A stretch of DNA of 64,000 nucleotides from Labrys monachus (GTDB lineage: Bacteria > Pseudomonadota > Alphaproteobacteria > Rhizobiales > Labraceae): contig NZ_JAUSVK010000001.1 of the NCBI RefSeq assembly GCF_030814655.1, positions 3,119,501 to 3,183,500 of the forward strand, in the 5' to 3' direction. Below, piece after piece: positions 7,739 to 16,744 of the stretch (position 1 is the stretch's first letter; every line of letters begins with the position of its first letter). Made by a program: the position numbers and the translations under genes. A model generated the notes under the pieces. It was not told the DNA's origin, did no database searches, and saw only the letters and a program-made list of their open reading frames with translations.

Positions 7739-10033
7739 GTGCCCCGCAAACCTAGAAATACCGCAGCATCGGAGCCGTCCCTCCCCAGTCGCGACGACAT
7801 CGTCGCCTTCATCGCCCGTTCGCGCGGCCGGGTCGGCAAGCGTGAGATCGCCCGTGAATTCGGCCTCAGCGGCGCGGACAAGATCGCACTGAAGCACCTG
7901 CTCGACGAATTCGCCGAGGAAGGTGCGGTGCAGCGCACGCGCAAGGGCTTCAACGCCCCCGGCGCTCTGCCCTCCTCCCTCGTCGCCGACATCACCGGCC
8001 GCGATCGCGACGGCGAGCTGGTCGCCGTGCCCTCCGACTGGAACGAGGACGCCGGCAAGCCACCGAGCATTCTCGTCGTCGTCCCCAAGCGTTTCGGCGG
8101 GGCCGCACCCGGCGTCGGCTCGCGCGTGCTGCTGCGCATGGCCGATGGCGCATCGGACCATCGTCCCACCGGCCGCGTCATCAAGCTGATCGAGCGCCTG
8201 CGCCAGCGCATTCTCGGCGTGTTCCGCCGCCTGCCCAACGGCGAGGGCGAGGTCGTCTCGATCGAGAAGCGCAACGCCGACCGCAAGCTGGCGGTCCGCG
8301 CCGACGATGCCTCGGGCGTGGAGGACGGAGACCTCGTGTCCATCGAGCCGCTGCGGGGCTCGCGCGGCGGGCCGCCCCTCGCCCGCATCGTCGAGAGGGT
8401 CGGCAAGGTCGGCAGCGAAAAGGCGATCAGCATGATCGCCATCCATGCCCACGACATCCCCTATGTCTTCCGCAAGGATACGCTCGAGGAAGCGGAAGCC
8501 GCCCGCCCCGCGACGATGTCGGGCCGCGAGGATTGGCGGCGCCTGCCGCTGATCACCATCGATCCCGCCGACGCCAAGGACCACGACGATGCCGTCCATG
8601 CCGAGCCGGATGCCGATCCGGCCAATCCAGGCGGCCATGTCCTCACGGTGGCCATCGCCGACGTCGCCGCCTATGTCCGTCCGGATTCGCCCCTCGACCG
8701 CGAAGCACTGATCCGCGGCAATTCGGTCTATTTTCCCGATCGCGTCGTGCCCATGCTGCCCGAACGCATTTCGAACGACCTCTGCTCCCTGCGCCCCGAC
8801 GAGAACCGTCCGGCGCTCGCCGTGCGCATGATCATCGCCGCCGACGGCCGCAAGCTGCGCCACAGCTTCCATCGCGTGATGATGCGGTCGGCGGCCAAGC
8901 TCTCCTATGCCCAGGCCCAGCGTGCGGTCAACGGCGACACCGACGAGATCACCGGACCGCTGCTCGAACCGGTGCTTCGCCCGCTCTGGGCCGCCCATGC
9001 GGCGCTCAAGCTGGAACGCGGCGAGCGAGGCCCGCTCGATCTCGATCTCCCCGAGCGCAAGATCCTGTTGAAGCCGAGCGGCATGGTGGACCGCGTCCTC
9101 GTGCCCGAGCGGCTGGACGCGCACCGCCTGATCGAGGAATTCATGATCCTCGCCAATGTGGCGGCCGCCGAGACCCTCGAGGCGAAGAAGACCCCGCTGG
9201 TCTATCGCGTGCATGACGAGCCCTCGATGGAGAAGGTCATCGCGCTGCGGGAGTTCCTTCGCACGCTCGACATCCCGCTTTCCAAGCAGGGCGCCATGCG
9301 GGCATCCCAGTTCAATGCCGTCCTGCAGCAGGTCGAGGGGACCGACAATGCCCATCTCGTCAACGACGTCGTGCTGCGCTCGCAGAGCCAGGCGGAATAT
9401 TCGGCCGACAATATCGGCCATTTCGGCCTCAATCTGCGGCGCTATGCGCATTTCACCTCACCCATCCGCCGCTATTCGGACCTGATCGTGCATCGGGCGC
9501 TGATCCGTGCCCTCCATCTCGGCGACGACGGGCTGCCGGCCGACATGACGCCGGCCGCCCTCAACGAGGTCGCCGCACGGATCTCGGCCTGCGAACGCCG
9601 CGCCATGACGGCGGAACGGGAGACCATCGACCGGCTGATCGCGCATTTCCTCGCCGACAAGGTGGGCGAGATCTTCCAGGGGCGCGTCTCCGGCGTCATC
9701 AAATCCGGCCTGTTCGTCAAGCTCCTCGAAACAGGCGCAGACGGCTACGTACCGGCCGCGACGATCGGTCACGATTATTATCGCTTCGAGGAAGAGGCAC
9801 ATCAACTCGTCGGTGCGGCGACGGGCGAATCCTTCCAACTCGGCGACACGGTGTCGGTGAAGCTGGTCGAAGCCGCCCCCTTCGCCGGCGCCCTGCGTTT
9901 CGAGATCGTCTCGGACGGAGGCCGCCAGCGCCCGCCGGGCCGCCGGACAGGCATGGTCAAGCGCCCGCGCATCACGGACCGCAAGGGCAGCGGCGCCCGG
10001 CGCAAGGCCAGGAGCCAATGGAGCAAGGGATGA
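7739..10033 (+). CDS. rnr: Ribonuclease R (RNB-family 3'-5' exoribonuclease)
   Basis: RNase R degrades structured RNA from the 3' end in the cytosol and contributes to mRNA, rRNA and tmRNA-related turnover. The product is 764 residues. An N-terminal winged-helix region (PSRDDIVAFI, KREIAREFGL) is followed by cold-shock-like domains, then the RNB catalytic domain with the Asp cluster DPADAKDHDDA at about residues 273-283. An S1 domain (GRVSGVIKSGLFVKL) is followed by a basic C-terminal tail. The GTG at 7739 yields MPRKPRN, the usual alphaproteobacterial N-terminus; upstream ATGs are less likely. The DUF983 gene begins inside its last 16 bases. Confidence 0.95.
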   Translation: MPRKPRNTAASEPSLPSRDDIVAFIARSRGRVGKREIAREFGLSGADKIALKHLLDEFAEEGAVQRTRKGFNAPGALPSSLVADITGRDRDGELVAVPSDWNEDAGKPPSILVVVPKRFGGAAPGVGSRVLLRMADGASDHRPTGRVIKLIERLRQRILGVFRRLPNGEGEVVSIEKRNADRKLAVRADDASGVEDGDLVSIEPLRGSRGGPPLARIVERVGKVGSEKAISMIAIHAHDIPYVFRKDTLEEAEAARPATMSGREDWRRLPLITIDPADAKDHDDAVHAEPDADPANPGGHVLTVAIADVAAYVRPDSPLDREALIRGNSVYFPDRVVPMLPERISNDLCSLRPDENRPALAVRMIIAADGRKLRHSFHRVMMRSAAKLSYAQAQRAVNGDTDEITGPLLEPVLRPLWAAHAALKLERGERGPLDLDLPERKILLKPSGMVDRVLVPERLDAHRLIEEFMILANVAAAETLEAKKTPLVYRVHDEPSMEKVIALREFLRTLDIPLSKQGAMRASQFNAVLQQVEGTDNAHLVNDVVLRSQSQAEYSADNIGHFGLNLRRYAHFTSPIRRYSDLIVHRALIRALHLGDDGLPADMTPAALNEVAARISACERRAMTAERETIDRLIAHFLADKVGEIFQGRVSGVIKSGLFVKLLETGADGYVPAATIGHDYYRFEEEAHQLVGAATGESFQLGDTVSVKLVEAAPFAGALRFEIVSDGGRQRPPGRRTGMVKRPRITDRKGSGARRKARSQWSKG

Positions 10034-10452
10034 GAATGGCGGCGATGATCGAATATTCCCCAGGCCAGCGCGACGTCGCCCTCGCCATGCGGCGCGGCCT
10101 CACGCTGCGCTGCCCGAACTGTGGCAAGGGCCACCTGTTTTCATCCTATCTGAAGGTCGTCGACCGTTGCGAGGCGTGCGGCGAAGAGCTCTTCCATCAC
10201 CAGGCCGACGACGCGCCTCCCTACTTCACCATGCTGATCGTCGGGCACGTCATCGTGGCCGGCGTGCTCAGCCTCGAAATAGGCTGGCATCCGCCCATCT
10301 GGCTTCACATGCTGATCTGGCTGCCGCTGACCGTGATCCTCTCCCTGGCGTTGCTGCCGGTGATCAAGGGCAGCATCGTTGGCCTGCAATGGGCCAATCG
10401 CATGCACGGGTTTGCATCGGATCATGATCCCGATGCCATATCGCATTACTGA
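10018..10452 (+). CDS. DUF983 family membrane protein
   Basis: A 144-residue protein of the DUF983 family, whose function is unknown. Two Cys pairs form a probable zinc ribbon (CPNCGKGHLF near residue 32 and CEACGEEL near residue 52). Two hydrophobic segments follow, around residues 72-92 and 100-120. The family occurs next to rnr in many Rhizobiales. The start overlaps the 3' end of rnr by 16 bp, so it is probably translated from the same transcript. In-frame ATGs at 10030 and 10036 are alternative starts. Confidence 0.88.
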   Translation: MEQGMRMAAMIEYSPGQRDVALAMRRGLTLRCPNCGKGHLFSSYLKVVDRCEACGEELFHHQADDAPPYFTMLIVGHVIVAGVLSLEIGWHPPIWLHMLIWLPLTVILSLALLPVIKGSIVGLQWANRMHGFASDHDPDAISHY

Positions 10453-10455
10453 ATC

Positions 10456-11163
10456 ATGAGCCTCGTGCCGCCCGAACGAACCCGGGCCGCCTCGCCCCGC
10501 GATGCCGCCTCCCTCATTCTCGTCGACCGCAGCGGTCGTGTGCCGAAAGTATTGATGGGGCGCCGGCATCACGGCCACGTCTTCATGCCCGGCTTCATGG
10601 TGTTTCCGGGCGGCCGCGTCGAGGCCGCCGACCGCTCGATGCGCGTCTACGGCTCCCTCGCCCCTCATACCGAACGCAATCTCCTCGCCCGTGTCAGCCG
10701 GCCTTCGCCGGGCAAGGCACGGGCCCTCGCACTGTGCGCCATCCGGGAAACATTCGAGGAGACCGGCCTTCTGCTGGGGGAAACGGGGCTCGGCGCGCCT
10801 CCGGCGACCAGCGCCCCTTGGCGGGCCTTTGCCGCCCGGGAGGTCTACCCCGCGCCGGAAGCCCTGCATTTCGTGGCGAGGGCCATCACGCCGCCCCGTC
10901 ACCCGCGGCGGTTCGACACGCGCTTCTTCGTGGCGGATGCCGCGAATATTGCCGGCCGCACCGACGGCGTGATAGGCCCTGACACCGAGCTGGTGGAACT
11001 GAAATGGCTGGGCTTTGACGAAACGCAGGACGAGAATCTCGCGGACATCACGCGCAAAATCCTCTCCGAAGTCGTGCGGCGGCTGGCGGAGGGGCTCGAA
11101 CGAGACCTGCCCGTACCGCTCTTCCATGAACGGCGCGGCACCTGGCGGCGCGATGAAATCTGA
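10456..11163 (+). CDS. NUDIX hydrolase
   Basis: A 235-residue NUDIX protein, a family that cleaves nucleoside diphosphates linked to another group. The first half of the box (GGRVEAADRS, after VFPG) is separated by a long insert from the core REXXEEXG helix, which reads RETFEETGLLLGE at about residues 97-109. This layout resembles the NUDT19/CoA-diphosphatase-like subgroup, so CoA or acyl-CoA derivatives are possible substrates; that is inference. It starts 3 bp after the DUF983 stop and its own stop overlaps the next start (TGATG), making a tight rnr-DUF983-NUDIX-MFS run. Confidence 0.87.
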   Translation: MSLVPPERTRAASPRDAASLILVDRSGRVPKVLMGRRHHGHVFMPGFMVFPGGRVEAADRSMRVYGSLAPHTERNLLARVSRPSPGKARALALCAIRETFEETGLLLGETGLGAPPATSAPWRAFAAREVYPAPEALHFVARAITPPRHPRRFDTRFFVADAANIAGRTDGVIGPDTELVELKWLGFDETQDENLADITRKILSEVVRRLAEGLERDLPVPLFHERRGTWRRDEI

Positions 11164-12344
11164 TGTCCGATAGCCGGGCGTCCCTGCTCGGGGAGCGGAA
11201 ACCCGGACGGACGCAGGTCGTGACCATCGCGGCGGCGATCACCTGCATTTCAGTCGCGGGCATCGGTCTGTCGCTGGTGACGCCGCTGATGTCCCTGCTG
11301 CTTTCGGCACGGGGTATCAGCGCCACGACGATCGGCATCATCATGGCCGCCGGCAGTCTGGCCGGCATCGCTGTCAGCCCGTTCGTGCCGCGGCTGGCCG
11401 TGCTGTTCGGCCTGCGCAATTTCGTCCTGCTCAATCTGGCGCTCGCCACGGTGGTGCTGTGCCTGTTTCCGCTGCTTCAATCACTCGCGGCCTGGTTCGT
11501 GCTGCGCTTCCTGTTCAGCATCGCGGTCGGCAGCCTGTTCGTGCTGTCGGAATATTGGATCAATGCGGCAGCGCCGAGCGCCAGGCGAGGCCTGGTCATG
11601 GGCATCTATGCCACGGCACTCTCGATCGGCTTTGCCGTCGGCCCGGGACTGCTCATCGTCGCCGGCGGCGCGACATCGGTGCTGTTCGTCGTCGGCGCGG
11701 CCTTCTTCGTCGTCGCAGCCATACCGATTCTCTTCGCCGGGAGGGCTGTGCCGGCGCTGGAGGGCAAATCCACCTTGTCGGTCTGGCGCTTCGTGCTGGT
11801 CGCCCCGGTGGCGACCGCTGCAGCCTTCGTCTATGGCGCCATCGAGCAAGGCAGCTTCTCCTTTCTGACCCTGTACGGCGAGGCGATCCGATTGAGCCAG
11901 AACGACTCGGCCTGGCTCCTCACGCTGTTCGGCCTCGGCAACGTCATTTCCCAGGTCCCGCTCGGGCTGCTGTCCGACCGGTACAGCCGTCCCCTGCTGT
12001 TGCTGGCCTGCGCGCTGGTCTCGACGGCCGGCGCCTTGCTGATGCCGCTCTTTGCCGAGGACCTGCCTTTGTTGATGGCCGTGATCTTCGTGACCGGCGG
12101 AATGGCCGGCGGCCTCTACACCGTCGGCCTCTCCCATCTCGGCGCCCATTTCTCCGGGAGGGCCCTGGCGACCGCCAACGCCGCCTTCATCATGCTGTAT
12201 GGGCTGGGCATGACGGCAGGCGCGCCGGTGCTCGGCATCGTGGTCGATACTGTCCGTCCGCACGGGTTTGCCTTCGGCCTCGCCTTCATCTGCGGCGCCT
12301 ATGCGCTCCTGGTGCTTTCCCGCCTTGGAACGCGTGCAAGTTAG
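11163..12344 (+). CDS. Major facilitator superfamily transporter
   Basis: A 393-residue protein made almost entirely of hydrophobic segments (about twelve), typical of a proton-coupled MFS carrier in the inner membrane. A motif-A-like loop is clear in the second half ([11 protein letters not shown]); the corresponding loop in the first half is degenerate. A pair of small-residue-rich helices ([21 protein letters not shown]) fits the fold. The overall look is that of YcaD-like or drug/sugar-efflux carriers, but substrate cannot be read from sequence. Its start overlaps the NUDIX stop, and the rpmG gene follows with its own probable promoter. Confidence 0.85.
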   Translation: MSDSRASLLGERKPGRTQVVTIAAAITCISVAGIGLSLVTPLMSLLLSARGISATTIGIIMAAGSLAGIAVSPFVPRLAVLFGLRNFVLLNLALATVVLCLFPLLQSLAAWFVLRFLFSIAVGSLFVLSEYWINAAAPSARRGLVMGIYATALSIGFAVGPGLLIVAGGATSVLFVVGAAFFVVAAIPILFAGRAVPALEGKSTLSVWRFVLVAPVATAAAFVYGAIEQGSFSFLTLYGEAIRLSQNDSAWLLTLFGLGNVISQVPLGLLSDRYSRPLLLLACALVSTAGALLMPLFAEDLPLLMAVIFVTGGMAGGLYTVGLSHLGAHFSGRALATANAAFIMLYGLGMTAGAPVLGIVVDTVRPHGFAFGLAFICGAYALLVLSRLGTRAS

Positions 12345-12364
12345 GGCGTCCAGCCGCTTTCCGA

Positions 12365-12392
12365 TTGACTTCAGCGCGCCCGTGAGTAGTGT
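12365..12392 (+). promoter_or_regulatory. Candidate sigma-70-type promoter for rpmG
   Basis: TTGACT (12365-12370) and TAGTGT (12387-12392) are separated by 16 bp and lie about 85 bp upstream of rpmG. The -35 is close to consensus and the -10 is weaker. The position, after the MFS stop, fits an independent ribosomal-protein promoter. Confidence 0.35.
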
Positions 12393-12477
12393 GCGGCCAG
12401 ATTCAAGCGGGCCGCGCCGTTGCGTGGCTTGGCCGCCTCCATTTTCTTTGGCCGGCGGCATTGTTCGGAGCATCACC

Positions 12478-12645
12478 ATGGCCAAGGCCGCAACCATCAA
12501 GATCAAGCTGATTTCGACGGCTGACACGGGTTATTTCTACGTCACGAAGAAGAACACCCGTACGAAGACCGAGAAACTCTCGATGAAGAAATACGATCCC
12601 GTCGCGCGCAAGCACGTCGAGTTCAAGGAAACCAAGATCAAGTAG
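12478..12645 (+). CDS. rpmG: 50S ribosomal protein L33
   Basis: A 55-residue ribosomal protein of the large subunit near the E site. The family sequence is clear: [17 protein letters not shown], then YFYVTKKN, and [14 protein letters not shown] at the C-terminus. It is the Cys-free type of L33, common in alphaproteobacteria, so it does not bind zinc. The ATG at 12478 gives the standard N-terminus although the frame is open upstream. It stands alone, with a rho-independent terminator 23 bp downstream. Confidence 0.97.
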   Translation: MAKAATIKIKLISTADTGYFYVTKKNTRTKTEKLSMKKYDPVARKHVEFKETKIK

Positions 12646-12667
12646 TTCCGGTTGCCGGAACGATATG

Positions 12668-12697
12668 AGAGGGCGCCTTGCGGCGCCCTTTATTTTT
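12668..12697 (+). terminator. Rho-independent terminator of rpmG
   Basis: The stem GGGCGCC-TTGC-GGCGCCC (12671-12688), with extra flanking A-T pairs, is followed by TTTATTTTT. It lies just downstream of the rpmG stop. Confidence 0.9.
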
Positions 12698-12711
12698 GAC
12701 GTGGCTGAGCA

Positions 12712-12737
12712 AATTGCGATTCCATCGAATCGCAATT
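12712..12737. repeat. Perfect 11-bp inverted repeat with CATC loop
   Basis: AATTGCGATTC-CATC-GAATCGCAATT is a perfect palindrome with a 4-base CATC spacer. It is followed (12755-12810) by an A/T-richer stretch with GCATTTTC...GGAAAATGC inverted segments. Similar CATC-loop palindromes occur at 7453-7468 and, in part, near 42729. It has the look of a dispersed intergenic element. Confidence 0.6.
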
Positions 12738-12849
12738 CTTCTCTGGCTTATTGTTTCGACGCATTTTCATAATCGAAAAGTCGATCAGCTTTTCCGGAAA
12801 ATGCTCTCGTGCCCATGCCGGCCGATCGGCATTCGGAGCGGCGCGCCGG

Positions 12850-13515
12850 TCAGACGCCTTTCAGCTTGGTTTGGAAGAAGCTCAGGACAAGGGCGAGCAG
12901 GCCATGCGATTCGGTGCGCCGCGTAGCGGGCACCGGCATGCTCCCGGAAGCGGTGCCGGTCGGATTCGGCTGCTGCATATCGGGCTGTTTGGGGTGCGGC
13001 GCCCTCCCGCCCGGCCTCGCCACCCGCAGGTCGTGAGCCCTGCGGATGGAGGCTGCTCGCCGCAGGAGAACCCGTGCAGAGGCCTCCGGCCGGTCGTCGT
13101 CATAGGCGGTCCGCCGCTCCTGCGTCTTCACGCTGTTCCAGGCCTTGGTGACCCTGACGGCGAGTACGGCCCGGGTCTCCTCCGGCTGGGTATCAGGGTG
13201 CAGCCATTTGAGCAGCATGACCATATGCCACCGCAATTTCTCCCGCGAGGCATCGGGCGTAGCGCCGAGGCAGCGATAGCTGTCCGCGTTCGGAGCGAAC
13301 AGGATCTGCTCGATGAAGAATTCGGACGCCGCGATGACGAAATCGGTGGAGCGCTGGGAGAGGAGCGCGGCCTCCTCGATAGCCTGCTCGTCGCCCGAGA
13401 CCACCCGCAGCAGAAAGGAAATGTCGTCCGGCAGGTCGCGACTTCTGCTGTGCTTGACGCGTGTGGGCTCGCGGAAGAGGGCGATGGCCGATTGGAGGGC
13501 GGTCGGCACTGTCAT
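12850..13515 (-). CDS. J-domain-like protein coupled to the exopolysaccharide tyrosine kinase gene
   Basis: A 221-residue protein with a divergent J domain at about residues 78-140. SYRCLGATPDAS resembles helix I, and LKWLHPDTQP contains the HPD tripeptide (residues 106-108) that J proteins use to stimulate Hsp70 ATPase. RVTKAWNSVKTQERRTAYDD matches helix III/IV. The first 75 residues are helical and unassigned; the C-terminal 80 are low-complexity, Pro- and Arg-rich. Its ATG overlaps the stop of the Wzc-like kinase gene (CATGA on the minus strand), so it is the third gene of the export operon. It may recruit DnaK to the export or kinase complex; this is inference. Confidence 0.75.
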   Translation of the reverse strand: MTVPTALQSAIALFREPTRVKHSRSRDLPDDISFLLRVVSGDEQAIEEAALLSQRSTDFVIAASEFFIEQILFAPNADSYRCLGATPDASREKLRWHMVMLLKWLHPDTQPEETRAVLAVRVTKAWNSVKTQERRTAYDDDRPEASARVLLRRAASIRRAHDLRVARPGGRAPHPKQPDMQQPNPTGTASGSMPVPATRRTESHGLLALVLSFFQTKLKGV

Positions 13516-15947
13516 GACGGGATCTTCGGGGTGGCGGGCTGGCTCTCGATGCGGGTGTTTTCGGCTTCGTCCGGGCCGAGGCCATATCCGTAGCCGTAAC
13601 CATAGCCGTATCCATAGCCATAGGCATAGCTCTCATGGCGGGAATCGTAGCGGGTGAGGACGGCGCCGATGATGGTGCTGCGGGCGAATTGGAGGCGCTT
13701 GAGGCCGCTGCGGACCGCGTGCTTGGAGGTATGGCCGGCGCGCACGATGAACACGGTGGCGGCCACGGCGTTGGACAGCAATTGGGCGTCGGCCAGGCCC
13801 ATGATCGGCGGGCCGTCGAGGACGACGAGGTCGAAGATCTCGTCGCTGGCGGTCAGCAGCGACAGGAGGCGCGGCGAGGCCAGGAGGTCGGCGGCGTTGG
13901 GCGGCAGCGGCCCGGAGGCCATGAACACGAGATTGTCGATCTTGGTCTTCTGCAGCGAGGCGGGCAGCGTGGTGGCGCCGGTCAGGTAGTTGGTCAGCCC
14001 CTTGAGGTTGCTCAGCCCGATCTTGGTGTGCAGCGAGGGCTTGCGCAGGTCGCCGTCGATCAGCAGCACGCGCAGCCCCATCGCGGCGAAGTGGCGCGAC
14101 ACCGTCAGCGCCGAGGTCGACTTGCCCTCCGCCGGCTGCGCGCTGGTGAACAGCAGCGATTTCGGCAGGCCGTTGTCGGTGGCAAAATGCAGCGAGGTGC
14201 ACAGCGTCCGGTATCCCTCGGACAATTCCGAGCGCCCGTCCGCCAGTTCGTCTTCCAGGACCCGTCCGGTGCCCAGGCGCGGGATCACCCCGAGCGTGGC
14301 GATGCCGGTCAGGCGCTCCATCTCCTCCAGCGTGGTGACGGTGTTGTCGAGCCGCTCCAGGAGGATGGCGGCGCCGAGCCCGGCCACCAGGCCGAGCGCC
14401 AGCGAGAACAGGATGTCCTTGGTCACCTGCGGCGAGGACGGGCTGCCCGGCACTTCCGCCCGGTCGACGATGAACACGTTGTTGGCGCCGATGCCGCCGG
14501 CGACGTCGACTTCCTTGTAGCGCTGCAGCAGCCCGTCATAGAGGGCGCGGTTGCTGTCCGCCTCGCGCTTGAGGATGTTGTACTGGATCGAGCGCTTCTG
14601 CAGGTCGAGCACCTGCCCCCGCAGGATGTCGATCTGCCGCTTCATCTCCCCCTCCTGGCTCAGCGATGCCTCGTAGGCGCCCTTGAGCGAGGACTTGATC
14701 GTGGTGATCTGGGCGGCGAGCTGGCGGTCGACTTCCTTGATCTGGTTGTTGATCTGCACCATCGCCGGATAGCTCGGCTTGAAGGTGGCGATCTTGTCCT
14801 GGTAGTCGGTCACCAGGCCGTTGCGCTTGTCGCGCAGGGTCTGGATCGTGCTGTCGCCGAGGAATTGCGGCAGGGTGGCGGCGTCGACCGACTGGGCCTG
14901 CTTGTAGATCTGCTCGTTGTGGATGCGGTCGGAGACCAGCCTGGTCAGGGCGTCGTTGGCGGCCGCCAGATTGCTCTCGGCGATCGAGGACTTGTCGGCC
15001 GTGTTGATGATCTGCTCCTTCTGGCCGAAGTCGAGCAGCACCTTCTCCGATTCCTGCAGGCGGGCCTGGGCCTGCTGCAGCTGGTCTTCCAGGAAGGTCT
15101 TGGCATAGGCATTGGCCTGGAAGCGCTTGTCGAGATTGGCGGCGATGAAGCCGTTGGCGAGCCCCATGGCGATCGACTGCGCCCGGGCGGGTTGCGGATC
15201 GGTATAGGTGATGTCGACCATGCGCGAGCCGGTCACCGGCACCACCTTGCGGTTGCCCAGGATGCGCGAGGCCGCTGCCCGGTCGAGCACGCGCCGGTTG
15301 ACCACCGTCTCGGGGGCGGCCACCGCGCCGGCGCCGGCGAACAGGCGCCCGATCATCGCCATCATCGAGAAGCCGTTCGTCTGCAGGAAGTCCGTATCGT
15401 CGGCCAGCTTCAGCGCCGCCGCCGTGCGCTCGGCGATGCTGCGGCTCTCGAGCAGGACATATTGGGTGCGCAGGAACTCGTTGTCGCCCGCCTCCACCGG
15501 CGTGATGCTGCCGCTGTCCAGGATCCGGGCGACGTTGCGGTCGATCTGCAGCCGCACGGTCGCGGTATAGAGCGGCGTCGTCATCAGCGTGCGGACCGCC
15601 CCGATGGCGGTGAAGCCCAGGACGACGCACAGGATCACCCATTTGTACTTGCGCAGGATGCGCAGATAGTCGTGCACGGTGACGAAGAAGGATTCGGTGC
15701 CGCTCGGCGCCGCATTCGCATAGCCGCCCTGTCCGTAGCCCCGCGAGGCCGGCAGGCCGGAGGCCGCGATCAGCTGGCGCGCCGCATCTCCCTCCAGGAG
15801 CCTGTCGTCGGCGGCGCTCACGCGGCCGGCTCCGCGGCGCGAGGAAAGAACGCCCCAGCCCGGCACGCGGCCTCGGCGGACCGATCCGCCGCCACCGGCT
15901 CCCTCGGAAGCTCCTTCATGCGATATGTCATTCTTCCCGGCACCCAA
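13512..15947 (-). CDS. Wzc/ExoP-like polysaccharide co-polymerase with tyrosine autokinase domain and Tyr-Gly tail
   Basis: An inner-membrane chain-length regulator fused to a bacterial tyrosine kinase, about 811 residues. A first membrane segment (near residue 100), a long periplasmic coiled-coil-rich Wzz region and a second segment (near 515) precede the cytoplasmic kinase. The kinase has Walker A AEGKST (about 605), Walker A' LLIDGDLRKP (about 627) and Walker B VVLDGPP (about 705). The C-terminus ends in SYA followed by seven YG dipeptides (about residues 773-789), the autophosphorylation cluster. The first possible codon is a TTG at 15947, 9 bp after the Wza stop, so the exact start is uncertain. 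Order Wza-Wzc-J protein on the minus strand indicates one operon. Confidence 0.92.
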   Translation of the reverse strand: MGAGKNDISHEGASEGAGGGGSVRRGRVPGWGVLSSRRGAGRVSAADDRLLEGDAARQLIAASGLPASRGYGQGGYANAAPSGTESFFVTVHDYLRILRKYKWVILCVVLGFTAIGAVRTLMTTPLYTATVRLQIDRNVARILDSGSITPVEAGDNEFLRTQYVLLESRSIAERTAAALKLADDTDFLQTNGFSMMAMIGRLFAGAGAVAAPETVVNRRVLDRAAASRILGNRKVVPVTGSRMVDITYTDPQPARAQSIAMGLANGFIAANLDKRFQANAYAKTFLEDQLQQAQARLQESEKVLLDFGQKEQIINTADKSSIAESNLAAANDALTRLVSDRIHNEQIYKQAQSVDAATLPQFLGDSTIQTLRDKRNGLVTDYQDKIATFKPSYPAMVQINNQIKEVDRQLAAQITTIKSSLKGAYEASLSQEGEMKRQIDILRGQVLDLQKRSIQYNILKREADSNRALYDGLLQRYKEVDVAGGIGANNVFIVDRAEVPGSPSSPQVTKDILFSLALGLVAGLGAAILLERLDNTVTTLEEMERLTGIATLGVIPRLGTGRVLEDELADGRSELSEGYRTLCTSLHFATDNGLPKSLLFTSAQPAEGKSTSALTVSRHFAAMGLRVLLIDGDLRKPSLHTKIGLSNLKGLTNYLTGATTLPASLQKTKIDNLVFMASGPLPPNAADLLASPRLLSLLTASDEIFDLVVLDGPPIMGLADAQLLSNAVAATVFIVRAGHTSKHAVRSGLKRLQFARSTIIGAVLTRYDSRHESYAYGYGYGYGYGYGYGLGPDEAENTRIESQPATPKIPS
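13581..13622 (-). repeat. Coding repeat for (Tyr-Gly)7 tail
   Basis: Seven consecutive Tyr-Gly codon pairs at the end of the kinase gene. The codons vary (TAT/TAC with GGC, GGA, GGT), so the repeat is kept at protein level and is not a recent DNA slippage product. Confidence 0.85.
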
Positions 15948-15955
15948 CCCGTCAT

Positions 15956-16744
15956 CTAGAAACTCTTAAATGTGGTGGCTGCCGGCAGGGCCTTGAGGAA
16001 GAGCGAGAACGCCGTCTTCGTCTGCGAAGCGTCGGCGACGATCACGTCCCCCGCCTGTATCGCCGGATCGGCCGCCTTGCCGTCCCGGATGGCGTCGATG
16101 TCGAAGCGTGCCACCGAGCGCCGGCCGCCTTCCTGACGGAACACCAGCACCGTGTCCGAGGCCGTGTCCGTGTTCGGGCCGCCCGCCTGCGCGATGAACT
16201 GCAGCAGCGAGGTCTTGCCCCGCAGCGGATAGATGCCCGGGCTCTTCACCGCGCCCTCGACCGTCACGCGCTGGCTGTTGTATTCGCGCACGAACACCGA
16301 CACCTGCGGCGATTGCAGATAGCGTGCCCCGAGGCGCTGGGCGAGGTCGCGCTCCATGTCCTGGGGCGTCTTGCCGGTGGTCGGCACGGTGCCGACGAGC
16401 GGCAGGTTGACGGTGCCGTTGTCGGCGACCTGCACGCTGCGCGTCAGTTCCGGCACCTGGAACACCGAGATGTCGAGCACGTCGAGCGGGCCGATCTTGT
16501 AGGCGGTGTTGCCTGGGGTCGAGGCCGACACGAAGGTCGCCGCCGCGCTGGACAGCGCCGCCTCGTCCACCGGCGCCGCAGCGCCGGTCGCCAGGCCGCC
16601 TTCGGTCCCGGTGCCGGAAGAGCCGGCGCACCCCGTCAAAGAAAGACCGCAAACCAGCGCCAGCATTCCCGCCCGCACCGGACCGCGCGTCGGACACCGG
16701 GCGAGGCCTCGGTGGGCGCGGCGGGGGACTGGCCAGCTTCTCAT
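15956..16744 (-). CDS. Wza-like outer-membrane polysaccharide export lipoprotein
   Basis: A 262-residue polysaccharide export protein of the OMA family, which forms the outer-membrane/periplasmic channel for exopolysaccharide. A basic N-terminus and hydrophobic stretch lead to a lipobox, SLTGC, with the lipid-modified Cys at residue 39. The poly-export domain (YKIGPLDVLDISVFQVPEL, about residues 81-99) is followed by SLBB-type sequence (VTVEGAVKSPGIYPL). It is shorter than E. coli Wza and lacks the terminal amphipathic helix, as usual for rhizobial ExoF/GumB-type proteins. It is the first gene of the minus-strand unit with the kinase and J-domain genes. Confidence 0.9.
   Translation of the reverse strand: MRSWPVPRRAHRGLARCPTRGPVRAGMLALVCGLSLTGCAGSSGTGTEGGLATGAAAPVDEAALSSAAATFVSASTPGNTAYKIGPLDVLDISVFQVPELTRSVQVADNGTVNLPLVGTVPTTGKTPQDMERDLAQRLGARYLQSPQVSVFVREYNSQRVTVEGAVKSPGIYPLRGKTSLLQFIAQAGGPNTDTASDTVLVFRQEGGRRSVARFDIDAIRDGKAADPAIQAGDVIVADASQTKTAFSLFLKALPAATTFKSF

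Noticed and set aside
7601-9451. A 616-codon minus-strand frame opposite rnr
   Set aside because: Antisense shadow of the RNase R gene; no recognisable domain or ribosome site.
13581-13622. A short regular repeat that might be taken for a CRISPR or microsatellite
   Set aside because: It is a coding (Tyr-Gly)7 repeat with variable codons; there are no spacers.
13635-15959. A 774-codon plus-strand frame opposite the Wzc-like gene
   Set aside because: Antisense shadow rich in Gly, Arg and Gln; the minus strand encodes a clear tyrosine kinase.
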